Part shown: piece after piece, positions 51,336 to 57,678 of the stretch | Layout: each line of letters begins with the position of its first letter | Numbering within the stretch: position 1 is the stretch's first letter | Virus record (IMG/VR): IMGVR_UViG_3300042398_000319 | Coordinates: 1 to 64,000 of that record | Source of the DNA: a virus | Strand: one strand, 5' to 3' | DNA: 64,000 bases | Program-made: the position numbers and the translations under genes | Notes under the pieces: model-generated | The model's database searches: none | Told to the model about the DNA's origin: nothing | Seen by the model: the letters and a program-made list of their open reading frames with translations, nothing else

Positions 51336-51562
51336 AAGTTAAAGAACTTATTGCAGAATTAAGTAAGTTAGATCCTGAGTTAATGATTGTCAAATCAGGA
51401 TACGAAGGTGGCATGGCTGAAGTGACAGGCTCAGGGTTGTGCCGTGTTAGGTTAAATGTGAATAAAGAGTGGTATTATGGACCTCATGAGTTATTGTGTG
51501 ATACCTTGGGTCCTGATGAGGCATTAACCGAAGAAGGTACTAGAGTAGTATTTATTAGTTAA
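51332..51562 (+). CDS. Conserved small phage protein (76 aa)
   Basis: MKVKELIAELSKLDPELMIV and SGYEGGMAEV are the hallmark of a common small phage protein seen in many genomes. Mixed alpha-beta. Function unknown. Last gene of the accessory run. Confidence 0.65.
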   Translation: MKVKELIAELSKLDPELMIVKSGYEGGMAEVTGSGLCRVRLNVNKEWYYGPHELLCDTLGPDEALTEEGTRVVFIS

Positions 51563-51570
51563 AGGAACAA

Positions 51571-51873
51571 ATGTTAAATTTTAAATCAGTTGTGTTAGTT
51601 GGAATGTTGAGTATTTCTACAGTCTATGCAGCTGAAGAGTATTCTAAAAGAATCCTTAATGTTTACTGTAATGATGTTAATCAAGTAGTTGATAAACTAG
51701 GTGGCGCAGGAAACATAGATACAGTATGGTTAGATCGAGATGAGAATGTATGGTTTAGTTTTAAAGGAGAAACCAATAAAGTAGCTATAAGTGTTATACC
51801 AAAGAATAACCGTAAAGAAATGTGTATTGTAAGCTATGGTATAGAGATAAAAGGTAAAAAACCTCATATCTGA
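51571..51873 (+). CDS. Exported protein (100 aa)
   Basis: Signal peptide NFKSVVLVGMLSISTVYA then AEEYSKR; cleavage near residue 20. The mature part is beta-rich with two Cys (VYCNDV, MCIVSY) that could pair. It ends right at the promoter before the SleB hydrolase, so it may belong to the end of the accessory transcript. Role in periplasm unknown. Confidence 0.7.
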   Translation: MLNFKSVVLVGMLSISTVYAAEEYSKRILNVYCNDVNQVVDKLGGAGNIDTVWLDRDENVWFSFKGETNKVAISVIPKNNRKEMCIVSYGIEIKGKKPHI

Positions 51874-51891
51874 CACCAGGGGACGCTAAAG
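51874..51891 (+). promoter_or_regulatory. Phage RNA polymerase promoter, copy 3 (wall hydrolase)
   Basis: CACCAGGGGACGCTAAAG: 17 of 18 positions equal to copies 1 and 4. It starts at the base after the exported-protein stop and ends 17 bases before the SleB-type hydrolase ATG. No hairpin follows, unlike the other copies. Confidence 0.82.
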
Positions 51892-51908
51892 AATAACAAG
51901 GTATTCAT

Positions 51909-52370
51909 ATGACAGCTAAAAAGATAGTTTTCTCTATTTTAGCATTATTCTTAGTGTTTTTTGTATTTAATACAGAAGACATAATTGATAACAGAGTAGA
52001 GATAGATAACGATGAAGTAGAGTGTTTGGCTAGAAACATTTACTTTGAAGCTAGAAACCAACCGATAGAGGGCCAAGAAGCTGTAGCTCATGTAACTTTA
52101 AACCGACTTAAGTCAGGTAAACATGGGGACAGTATTTGTCAGGTAGTATATCAACCTTATGCTTTCTCTTGGACTCTTAAGTCTAAGGCTGTAATGAAAG
52201 AGATTAAAGCAGAGGCACTAGCCAGAGATGTAGCATTTAAGACATTATTAGGTCATACAAAGGACCCTACTAACGGTGCTACCCACTATCATGCTACCTA
52301 TGTTACTCCTCACTGGAGTAAGAAATTAGAGAAGAAGGTTAAAATCTCTTCTCATATATTTTATGAATAA
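51909..52370 (+). CDS. SleB-type cell wall hydrolase with membrane anchor
   Basis: 153 aa. The N-terminal hydrophobic helix (IVFSILALFLVFFVFN) is an uncleaved anchor or signal-arrest sequence. The catalytic domain has CLARNIYFEARNQPIEGQEA with the Glu of Hydrolase_2 proteins and HVTLNRLKSG, ending in THYHATYVTPHWS. These enzymes cut peptidoglycan. It stands alone between two phage promoters and a very strong terminator, so its dose is probably set separately from the main lysis cassette. Confidence 0.88.
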   Translation: MTAKKIVFSILALFLVFFVFNTEDIIDNRVEIDNDEVECLARNIYFEARNQPIEGQEAVAHVTLNRLKSGKHGDSICQVVYQPYAFSWTLKSKAVMKEIKAEALARDVAFKTLLGHTKDPTNGATHYHATYVTPHWSKKLEKKVKISSHIFYE

Positions 52371-52402
52371 AGGTTTGTAGAGACCTTAAAACTCTACAGG
52401 CT

Positions 52403-52488
52403 CCCCTCCAGGGTACTCTTTAACTGATCTCTTCGGGGGTTGGTTAGAGGGTACTCTGGAGGGGTCATCCTTCTTTTTTTTTTTTTTT
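52403..52488 (+). terminator. 29-bp hairpin terminator with TTCG loop and T15
   Basis: Bases 52403-52431 pair with 52436-52464 without one mismatch around a TTCG tetraloop. Seven of 29 pairs are G-U in the + strand RNA; on the other strand these would be A-C mismatches. Six bases later comes TTC followed by a run of 15 T. It would stop transcription of the hydrolase unit and shield the following promoter (copy 4). It is much longer than usual phage terminators. Confidence 0.92.
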
Positions 52489-52495
52489 GAAAAAA

Positions 52496-52518
52496 TACCA
52501 GGGGACGCTAAAGAGAGA
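52496..52518 (+). promoter_or_regulatory. Phage RNA polymerase promoter, copy 4 (packaging and lysis)
   Basis: TACCAGGGGACGCTAAAG followed by AGAGA, 23 bases identical to copy 1. It lies just after the long terminator and before the packaging, lysis and head genes. From about +6 the RNA can form a small hairpin (AATCC at 52518 with GGATT at 52535). Confidence 0.85.
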
Positions 52519-52769
52519 ATCCTATCCAAAAGGGGGATTTAGGGGGTTAATATTAAAAGAGTAACTTAATAGCGGTAGCATTAAGGTACATTAATTATTG
52601 TTGTTGTTAATTAAAAATAATATTATAAAATATTTTTAAAGGAGTACTTTAAAGAGTACTTTAAAATATTATTTTAAATATCATTCTGTAACACTTGTGT
52701 AGAGACACTATCCATTTCGGATAGAAGGTGTCTCCCGGTGTCTATGGATTTATACTAAAGGAATTTAAA
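52519..52769 (+). other. AT-rich non-coding leader before the packaging genes
   Basis: Together with the terminator and promoter this forms a 399-base gene-free stretch (52371-52769), the longest in the window. It holds a direct repeat AGTACTTTAAAG/AGTACTTTAAAA at 52643 and 52655, long A/T runs, and a GC-rich patch near 52532. A strong hairpin lies at 52702-52734. Such a place, beside the terminase genes, could hold a packaging or replication start site; no direct proof is visible. Confidence 0.6.
52702..52734 (+). promoter_or_regulatory. Two-part hairpin upstream of the 52770 gene
   Basis: GAGACAC pairs with GTGTCTC and, inside, TATCC pairs with GGATA, giving 12 bp with a 4-base bulge on one side and a short ATTTC loop. 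No T-tract. It ends 35 bases before the start codon; a role in mRNA processing or translation control is possible. Confidence 0.55.
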
Positions 52770-53057
52770 ATGGAATCAATCGTACAAGTAGCTATTGTTG
52801 TGTTAAGCACAGGTGCCTTCTGGACCTATCTACATAACAAAGATAAACAGCGCCAAGAGGCCCATGATAAGCTTACTGAATTGCTTATGTCTGAAGTTAA
52901 GAAGCTTGAAGGCAAAGTTGATAAGCTTTTAAGGGACAAAGAAGAGTTGCTCACTATGATCTCTGATTTAAAGATTCAACTTCATAGCAATAACATTGTT
53001 CCTGTTGTTAAAGCCCCTGCTAAAACAGCTAAGAGAAACACTAAGGCTATCGTTTAA
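52770..53057 (+). CDS. Membrane-anchored coiled-coil protein (95 aa)
   Basis: The ATG at 52770 has AAAGGAATTT before it; a GTG upstream is not favoured. An N-terminal hydrophobic helix (SIVQVAIVVLSTGAFWTYL) is followed by a long charged coiled coil (LLMSEVKKLEGKVDKLLRD) and a basic Ala/Lys end. The layout is like small holin-like or spanin-like membrane proteins. Function unknown; it is the first gene of the packaging and lysis unit. Confidence 0.65.
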   Translation: MESIVQVAIVVLSTGAFWTYLHNKDKQRQEAHDKLTELLMSEVKKLEGKVDKLLRDKEELLTMISDLKIQLHSNNIVPVVKAPAKTAKRNTKAIV

Positions 53058-53069
53058 GAAAGTAATATT

Positions 53070-53468
53070 ATGACTACCTCAACAAACAAAGAGGTCAAAG
53101 ATACCTCAACTGGGGTAGTTCAAGACCCAAATGTGTCAGAGAGAACCCGTGGTGGACTTAGACCTGGACAGGGTCGCCCAAAGGGAACTACCACAATCTA
53201 TTCAAAAGAATCAGTTAAGAAGCTTCAAACACTAGGATTTGACCCCATTGAGAAACTTGTGGATCACTACTACAAGGTGCAGGATAAGATTAATGCTATG
53301 GAGAGTGGCCAAACAAGGTACTCTGCAGTGGCCTTAGCGAACCTCTTGAACATCCAGACAAGTGTGATGAATACGCTCATGCGATATGGTTACAGACAGG
53401 TGCCTGAGAAGAGTGAACAAGTAATTGAAGATAAAAAGCCGCTTAAGATTGTCTTCACAAATGAATAA
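53070..53468 (+). CDS. Putative terminase small subunit
   Basis: 132 aa. GGLRPGQGRPKGTTTIYSKE is a basic, Gly/Arg/Pro AT-hook-like segment seen in small terminase and related DNA-binding proteins. It is followed by helices (LGFDPIEKLVDHYYKV) and a conserved end LMRYGYRQVPE. It lies 275 bases before the large terminase gene with one small gene between. It would recognise the packaging site; assignment rests on motif and position. Confidence 0.75.
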   Translation: MTTSTNKEVKDTSTGVVQDPNVSERTRGGLRPGQGRPKGTTTIYSKESVKKLQTLGFDPIEKLVDHYYKVQDKINAMESGQTRYSAVALANLLNIQTSVMNTLMRYGYRQVPEKSEQVIEDKKPLKIVFTNE

Positions 53469-53472
53469 TTAA

Positions 53473-53518
53473 GTATACACTGAAATAAAATAAATAAAAT
53501 TATTACAGTTACGTATAC
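53473..53518 (+). promoter_or_regulatory. Imperfect inverted repeat with two GTATAC boxes
   Basis: GTATACACTG at 53473 is mirrored by CAGTTACGTATAC ending at 53518, separated by 23 A/T-rich bases. It sits between the small terminase and the next gene. It could be a binding site for the small terminase or a hairpin; the match is imperfect (3-base insertion). Confidence 0.35.
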
Positions 53519-53535
53519 AATAAAAAGGAATACAT

Positions 53536-53742
53536 ATGAGAGTACAATCAGCAGCAGAATACAGCATTGAATACTACACAGATGCTATAATAAAGCTCAA
53601 GGAAGCCTCCAATAAGATCTTTCAAGAAGGCATTCAAGCACGATACGAGTTAGCTCAGTTCAATAAGAAACTTGAAGAGCTTAGACAATGTAATAAGAAG
53701 AAGGACATCGTAACCAAAGATAAGGTTGATGTGATCGTTTAA
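53536..53742 (+). CDS. Small helical protein between terminase genes (68 aa)
   Basis: AAAAAGGAATACAT before the ATG. Helical and charged (YTDAIIKLKEASNKIFQEGI, FNKKLEELRQC). Its stop is followed at once by the large terminase start. Possibly a packaging co-factor; no family recognised. Confidence 0.6.
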   Translation: MRVQSAAEYSIEYYTDAIIKLKEASNKIFQEGIQARYELAQFNKKLEELRQCNKKKDIVTKDKVDVIV

Positions 53743-55068
53743 ATGTCAAATGAAATTAAATTACACAGAGGTCAGTCTGAAGTATTAAAGTATTTGTTCT
53801 CAGAGAAGGGTGGCACTAGATATGCTGCTACAGTAGCTTCACGAGGTTTTGGTAAGAGTTACCTTGCTAGTGTTGCCGCTACAATGGCTGTTCATGAGTT
53901 GCTAGAGATGCCTGAAGATGTTCCTAATAAGAATGTCTCGATTATCTGTCCAACATACCAACAGTCTTTAGATATTTATTGGCCTCTATTAGCCTACAAC
54001 CTAGGCTTAGAGGATTATGCTGAGAAGTCATCTCAGACAGCTGGAACATTCTGGTTTCAGAACAATGTAAAGCTTAAGCTATGGTCCTATGAAGCATCTG
54101 AGAGGATGCGGGGATCAGGTCAGTACTTTGTTGTTGGAGATGAGGTCTCTGACTGGACTGGTCAGCCAGGACTTAAAGAGTCTTGGGAATCTATCATTCA
54201 ACCCGCTATGACTACACGTTGGGCAGGTAACCATAAGGCCCTTATTATCGGTACACCTAAGGGTATGAATTACTTCTACGACATGACTAATTTTGAGTCT
54301 ATGGACAACCGTTGGAAGACCTTTAGATATACCTATAGGGACTCTCCATATCTATCTGTGGAAGAGATCGAGAGGACTAAGCGTCTGATTGACCCTATGA
54401 AGTTTGCTCGAGAGTATGAGTGTTCCTTTGAGGACTCTGGTGCTAAGGTATTCTACATGTTTGATCGTAAGACTCATGTGACTGCTGATCTACCTTACTT
54501 CAATGTAGAGACAACAAACAAAGAAGATGTCCATGTGGCTATTGACTTTAACATCGGCATTATGGCTGCTGTAGTCTTTGCTGTTAGAGCTGGACAGATT
54601 CATATCTTAGAGGACATGCAAAATGTTCTCGATACAGAACAATTAGCTAAGAAGCTTAAAGGTCAATTCAAAGATAAAGGTCATAGGGTATTTGCTTATC
54701 CAGACCCTGCGGGAAGAGCTAGGAAGACTAGTGCTGTTGCTGGGGCTACTGACTTCTCTATCTTAGAGTCTCATGGCATTATCTGTAGAGCACATAAGGC
54801 TGCTCCCCCTATTGTTGACTCTGTAGCTGCTGTTAATCGTAAGTTTAAAAATGCTCATGGAGACATAGACATGTATGTACACCCTAGGGCAGAGCATACT
54901 ATTCGTTCACTAGAGAGAACTGTATGGGTTGAGAACAATCCAAATACAGCACAGATATCTAAGGCAGAGAACGTAGAACACTGGACAGATGCTCTTCGTT
55001 ATGCTGTTGAATACTTATTTCCTGTTCGTTCAGGTACTAAGACAGTTACTAAAGGCTTTATGTTCTAA
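53743..55068 (+). CDS. terL: Terminase large subunit
   Basis: 441 aa with both enzyme domains. ATPase: Walker A SRGFGKSYLA near residues 31-40, Walker B YFVVGDEVSDW near 128-138 and coupling motif LIIGTPKGMNYF. Nuclease of RNase H fold: HVAIDFNIGIMAAVVFA with Asp, FAYPDPAGRARKTS, and the last acidic residues around HWTDALRYAVEYLF. It cuts concatemers and drives DNA into the prohead through the portal. Confidence 0.95.
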   Translation: MSNEIKLHRGQSEVLKYLFSEKGGTRYAATVASRGFGKSYLASVAATMAVHELLEMPEDVPNKNVSIICPTYQQSLDIYWPLLAYNLGLEDYAEKSSQTAGTFWFQNNVKLKLWSYEASERMRGSGQYFVVGDEVSDWTGQPGLKESWESIIQPAMTTRWAGNHKALIIGTPKGMNYFYDMTNFESMDNRWKTFRYTYRDSPYLSVEEIERTKRLIDPMKFAREYECSFEDSGAKVFYMFDRKTHVTADLPYFNVETTNKEDVHVAIDFNIGIMAAVVFAVRAGQIHILEDMQNVLDTEQLAKKLKGQFKDKGHRVFAYPDPAGRARKTSAVAGATDFSILESHGIICRAHKAAPPIVDSVAAVNRKFKNAHGDIDMYVHPRAEHTIRSLERTVWVENNPNTAQISKAENVEHWTDALRYAVEYLFPVRSGTKTVTKGFMF

Positions 55069-55083
55069 ACCAAAGGATTATAA

Positions 55084-55140
55084 ATGAAAACCAAAAAGAA
55101 ACCTCATAAAGAGAGTTATCCCAAGCGTAAAGGTAAGTAA
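55084..55140 (+). CDS. Possible 18-aa basic peptide
   Basis: An 18-codon frame after AAAGGATTATAA: Lys-rich (KTKKKPHKESYPKRKGK), 2 bases before the next ATG. The good ribosome site is suggestive, but such a short frame can arise by chance. Confidence 0.3.
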   Translation: MKTKKKPHKESYPKRKGK

Positions 55141-55142
55141 TC

Positions 55143-55433
55143 ATGGCTATTGAATATCGTGGTGAAACCTTTGAAGGTTACAATAAACCAAAGAAAACCC
55201 CAGGTAATTCAACTAACTCACATGCAGTGTTAGCCAAGGAAGGTAGCACTATTAAGCTTATTCGCTTTGGTGCTCAGGGTGTTACTGGATCTCCTCCTAA
55301 AGATGGAGAGTCAGACTCCTATCAAGCACGTAGAGAAGCCTTCTATGCTCGTCATAAGGCTGATATCCAGAAGGGTAGAATGAGTGCTGCTTACTGGGCA
55401 TGGGTAGTTAAGTGGACAAACAAATTTAAATAA
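55143..55433 (+). CDS. Conserved small phage protein (96 aa, DUF6321-like)
   Basis: GETFEGYNKPKKTPGNSTNS, HAVLAKEGSTIKLIRFGAQG, DGESDSYQARREAFYARHKA and MSAAYWAWVVKW form a pattern common in T4-like and other phages, known to me as DUF6321. Basic and likely nucleic-acid related. Function unknown; here it follows the large terminase. Confidence 0.7.
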   Translation: MAIEYRGETFEGYNKPKKTPGNSTNSHAVLAKEGSTIKLIRFGAQGVTGSPPKDGESDSYQARREAFYARHKADIQKGRMSAAYWAWVVKWTNKFK

Positions 55434-55522
55434 CAATCTGATAGTCAAGTGATTAAGTTCATGAGATATTCAGCAAGAACCCACCTTAGGGCTGTTGTCG
55501 CTACAGTAAAAGGCGTCACTAG

Positions 55523-55591
55523 AGTGGTATAGTTCAATAGGTAGAATCAGACGTTATCTCTGGAATGTGAGTTCGAGTCCCACTACCGCTC
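55523..55591 (+). tRNA. tRNA-like element with short anticodon arm
   Basis: A 69-base cloverleaf: acceptor AGTGGTA/TACCGCT (one G-U), D arm GTTC/GAAT with AATAGGTA loop, T arm GTGAG/CCCAC with the canonical TTCGAGT loop, discriminator C, no encoded CCA. Between D and T arms only 19 bases remain instead of the usual 23. The best anticodon stem is TCAGA/TCTGG, sharing one base with the D stem; its loop CGTTATC lacks the normal T33 and a purine at 37. The isotype cannot be given. It is either a degenerate tRNA or a tRNA mimic. Confidence 0.6.
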
Positions 55592-55624
55592 TTCTTATAA
55601 CTGGCGTTAGCCAAAAGGATTACA

Positions 55625-56014
55625 ATGTTTTTAATTAACTATATACCAATGTGGTTAGTATTTATTGTCTTTATGGTAGGCTTGCTAGGCTTTGTAATTA
55701 AAGAGTTCGACCGTTATAGGCCTATTGCTGTAGGCTTAATCTTTGCTGCATTGTTTATTGCAGGATATAAGTCTTGTAATAATGTCTGGGAAGCTAGGGT
55801 TAAATCACTAGAAGAACAAATAGCAGCATTAGAGGCTAAGAAGTCTGAGGTTAATACACAAATAGTAACCAAAATAGTAACTAAAGAGAAGATCGTTAAA
55901 GAGGCTGCTGATGTGCAGATCCAATACATTGACCGTGAGATTGTTAAATACAATGATCAATGCAAGATCCCTCCAGAGGTCATTACAATACACAATAAGG
56001 CGGCTACACAATGA
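55625..56014 (+). CDS. Inner-membrane spanin (Rz-like)
   Basis: 129 aa. Two hydrophobic segments at the N-terminus (MWLVFIVFMVGLLGFVI, GLIFAALFIAGY), then a periplasmic coiled coil (VKSLEEQIAALEAKKSEV) and a C-terminal linker ending in HNKAATQ. It overlaps by ATGA the lipoprotein gene that follows, the usual Rz/Rz1 order. It would fuse inner and outer membranes at lysis. The double membrane span is less usual than a single one. Confidence 0.8.
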   Translation: MFLINYIPMWLVFIVFMVGLLGFVIKEFDRYRPIAVGLIFAALFIAGYKSCNNVWEARVKSLEEQIAALEAKKSEVNTQIVTKIVTKEKIVKEAADVQIQYIDREIVKYNDQCKIPPEVITIHNKAATQ

Positions 56015-56274
56015 AGAAGCTTATACTATTGTTTACTTTAGCATTATCAGGATGCTCTACAGTAGTTCCTGTAGTGGCCAAATTCCCAGAGGCACCTAAA
56101 GAGTTACTTACTCTATGCCCTAAACTAAAGGTAGCAGACGAAAAGCCTGAGCTATCAGAACTCACAAAGACTATTGTGACTAACTATTCCGAATATCACT
56201 TATGTGCTAACCGTGTTGAAGGTTGGAGTGAGTGGTATACACAACAAAAGAAACTGTTTGAGGCGCTTAAATGA
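56011..56274 (+). CDS. Outer-membrane lipoprotein spanin (Rz1-like)
   Basis: 87 aa with a signal and lipobox (LFTLALSGC, lipid-modified Cys15), then a Pro-rich mature start (KFPEAPKELLTLCPKLK) and a helical end with conserved Trp/Tyr. Overlaps the Rz-like gene upstream and the endolysin downstream. It would sit in the outer membrane and bind the Rz-like partner. The mature part is longer than a typical Rz1. Confidence 0.8.
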   Translation: MKKLILLFTLALSGCSTVVPVVAKFPEAPKELLTLCPKLKVADEKPELSELTKTIVTNYSEYHLCANRVEGWSEWYTQQKKLFEALK

Positions 56275-56885
56275 TACTAACACTAGATCAGCTTAGACAA
56301 CTTATTCCACGTAATAAGCATGTCACATATTGGCATCATGCCTTAGAACAACTCCTACCCGACTATGGTATTGATACCGAGAAGCGTATTGCAGCATTCG
56401 TAGCTCAATGTGCTCATGAGTCAGGCGAGTTTACAATGATTAAAGAAAATCTCAACTATCGTTGGGAGACACTCCGAAGAATCTTCCCTAAGTACTTCCC
56501 TAATGATGAACTAGCAAAGCAGTTTGCAGGTAAGCCTGAAGCTATCGCTAATAAGGTTTACGCTAATCGTATGGGTAATGGAGATGAAGCTTCAGGAGAT
56601 GGATATAGGTACTCTGGTAGAGGCCTAATACAGTTAACAGGTAAAGATAATTATTTTTGGTTTGCTGAGTCTATTGGTATTTCCGCAGAGGAAGCTAGTG
56701 AGTACATGAGTACCTTTGAGGGTGCTGCACAGAGTGCTTGCTGGTTCTGGGAAACTAATAACTTAAATAAATGGGCAGATCAAGGCGATATAGAGACATT
56801 AACAAGAAAAATTAACGGAGGTACCATTGGTATCGAGGACCGTAAAAAGCACTATGCACATGCACTCCATGTACTAGGTGTGTAA
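56271..56885 (+). CDS. Endolysin, GH19 chitinase/lysozyme family
   Basis: 204 aa. FVAQCAHESGEFTMIKENLN carries the catalytic Glu pair (near 49), followed by YANRMGNGDEASGDGYRYSG and RGLIQLTGKDNYFWFAES, hallmarks of GH19. The end AALACWFWE-type block reads AAQSACWFWETNNLNKWAD. No signal peptide, so a holin is needed for release. It follows the spanins with an ATGA overlap. It cleaves the glycan strands of peptidoglycan. Confidence 0.93.
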   Translation: MILTLDQLRQLIPRNKHVTYWHHALEQLLPDYGIDTEKRIAAFVAQCAHESGEFTMIKENLNYRWETLRRIFPKYFPNDELAKQFAGKPEAIANKVYANRMGNGDEASGDGYRYSGRGLIQLTGKDNYFWFAESIGISAEEASEYMSTFEGAAQSACWFWETNNLNKWADQGDIETLTRKINGGTIGIEDRKKHYAHALHVLGV

Positions 56886-57041
56886 ATGTCTACTACTCTT
56901 CTTACCTTAGTGTTAGCTGGTTATGACCCTAAAGCCCCCGTCTGTGAGAGATGGACATGGCAGGGACCCGTTTATAACCGTAAGGTCAGTTGTTTAAAGT
57001 GGAAGAACAATGACAAAACGGATAAAGGGAAAAGAAAATGA
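56886..57041 (+). CDS. Small protein with hydrophobic N-terminus (51 aa)
   Basis: ATG at the base after the endolysin stop. MSTTLLTLVLAGYDPKAPVC then WTWQGPVYNRKVSCLKW: two Cys in the mature part, basic end. May be exported. It overlaps the next gene by ATGA. Unassigned. Confidence 0.55.
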   Translation: MSTTLLTLVLAGYDPKAPVCERWTWQGPVYNRKVSCLKWKNNDKTDKGKRK

Positions 57042-57532
57042 TTGATCCAATGACAGCTCTTGCTGGTATACAATCAGCAATTAGCATGGTTAAGAAGGCT
57101 AGTGCCGTAGCCAATGATCTGGGCTCATTAGCCCCTATGATCGGTAAAATGTTTGATGCTAAGAGTACAGCTACTAAGGCTCTTATCGAGGCTAAACAAT
57201 CTGGCAAAGGCTCTAATATGGGCACTGCACTGCAAATCGAAATGGCTCTTGAGCAAGCTCGAGCATTTGAAGAAGAGTTAAAAATGCTCTTTATGCAGAC
57301 AGGTAAGATAGATGTATGGAATAAAATTAAGTCTCGCCAAGCTGAGATGGATCGTGATGATGCCATTGCTATGCGAAAGCTTAAGGATGCAGAGAAGAAA
57401 GCTAAAGAGGATGAAGAGTATTATACACAAATAGCTATTGCTGTTGGTGCTTTATTCTTTGTACTGTTTCTCTTGTTTGTTGGTATTAACGAACTTAGCA
57501 ATCTATGTCCTCCAGGTGGGTGTGGACGATGA
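57038..57532 (+). CDS. Conserved phage protein with C-terminal membrane anchor (164 aa)
   Basis: MIDPMTALAGIQSAISMVKK, LAPMIGKMFDAKSTATKALI, ALQIEMALEQARAFEEELKM and LFMQTGKIDVWNKI belong to a family I know from many lytic phages near lysis and terminase genes. Long helices are followed by a C-terminal membrane segment (IAIAVGALFFVLFLLFVGIN) and a short NLCPPGGCGR tail. Function unknown; a part in lysis timing is possible. Confidence 0.75.
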   Translation: MIDPMTALAGIQSAISMVKKASAVANDLGSLAPMIGKMFDAKSTATKALIEAKQSGKGSNMGTALQIEMALEQARAFEEELKMLFMQTGKIDVWNKIKSRQAEMDRDDAIAMRKLKDAEKKAKEDEEYYTQIAIAVGALFFVLFLLFVGINELSNLCPPGGCGR

Positions 57533-57678
57533 ACGAGTATCAGAAGACTTTTGATTTATCTTTGAGAATCATTGTATATGGCCTAGTGGCATTATACTTC
57601 TTGGGATTTCTAAAATACCTACCAGATGATCTCGCAGAGAAACTCGTTAACCTATTACTAGGAAAGATTGGACTATGA
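57529..57678 (+). CDS. 49-aa membrane protein
   Basis: ATGA overlaps on both sides. One long hydrophobic helix (IIVYGLVALYFLGFLKYL) followed by a Leu-rich helix. Small size and neighbours make it a candidate holin partner or antiholin. Not recognised. Confidence 0.6.
   Translation: MNEYQKTFDLSLRIIVYGLVALYFLGFLKYLPDDLAEKLVNLLLGKIGL

Noticed and set aside
55461-55532. A 23-codon frame ending inside the tRNA-like element
   Set aside because: No ribosome site and it runs into the tRNA-like acceptor stem; likely chance.
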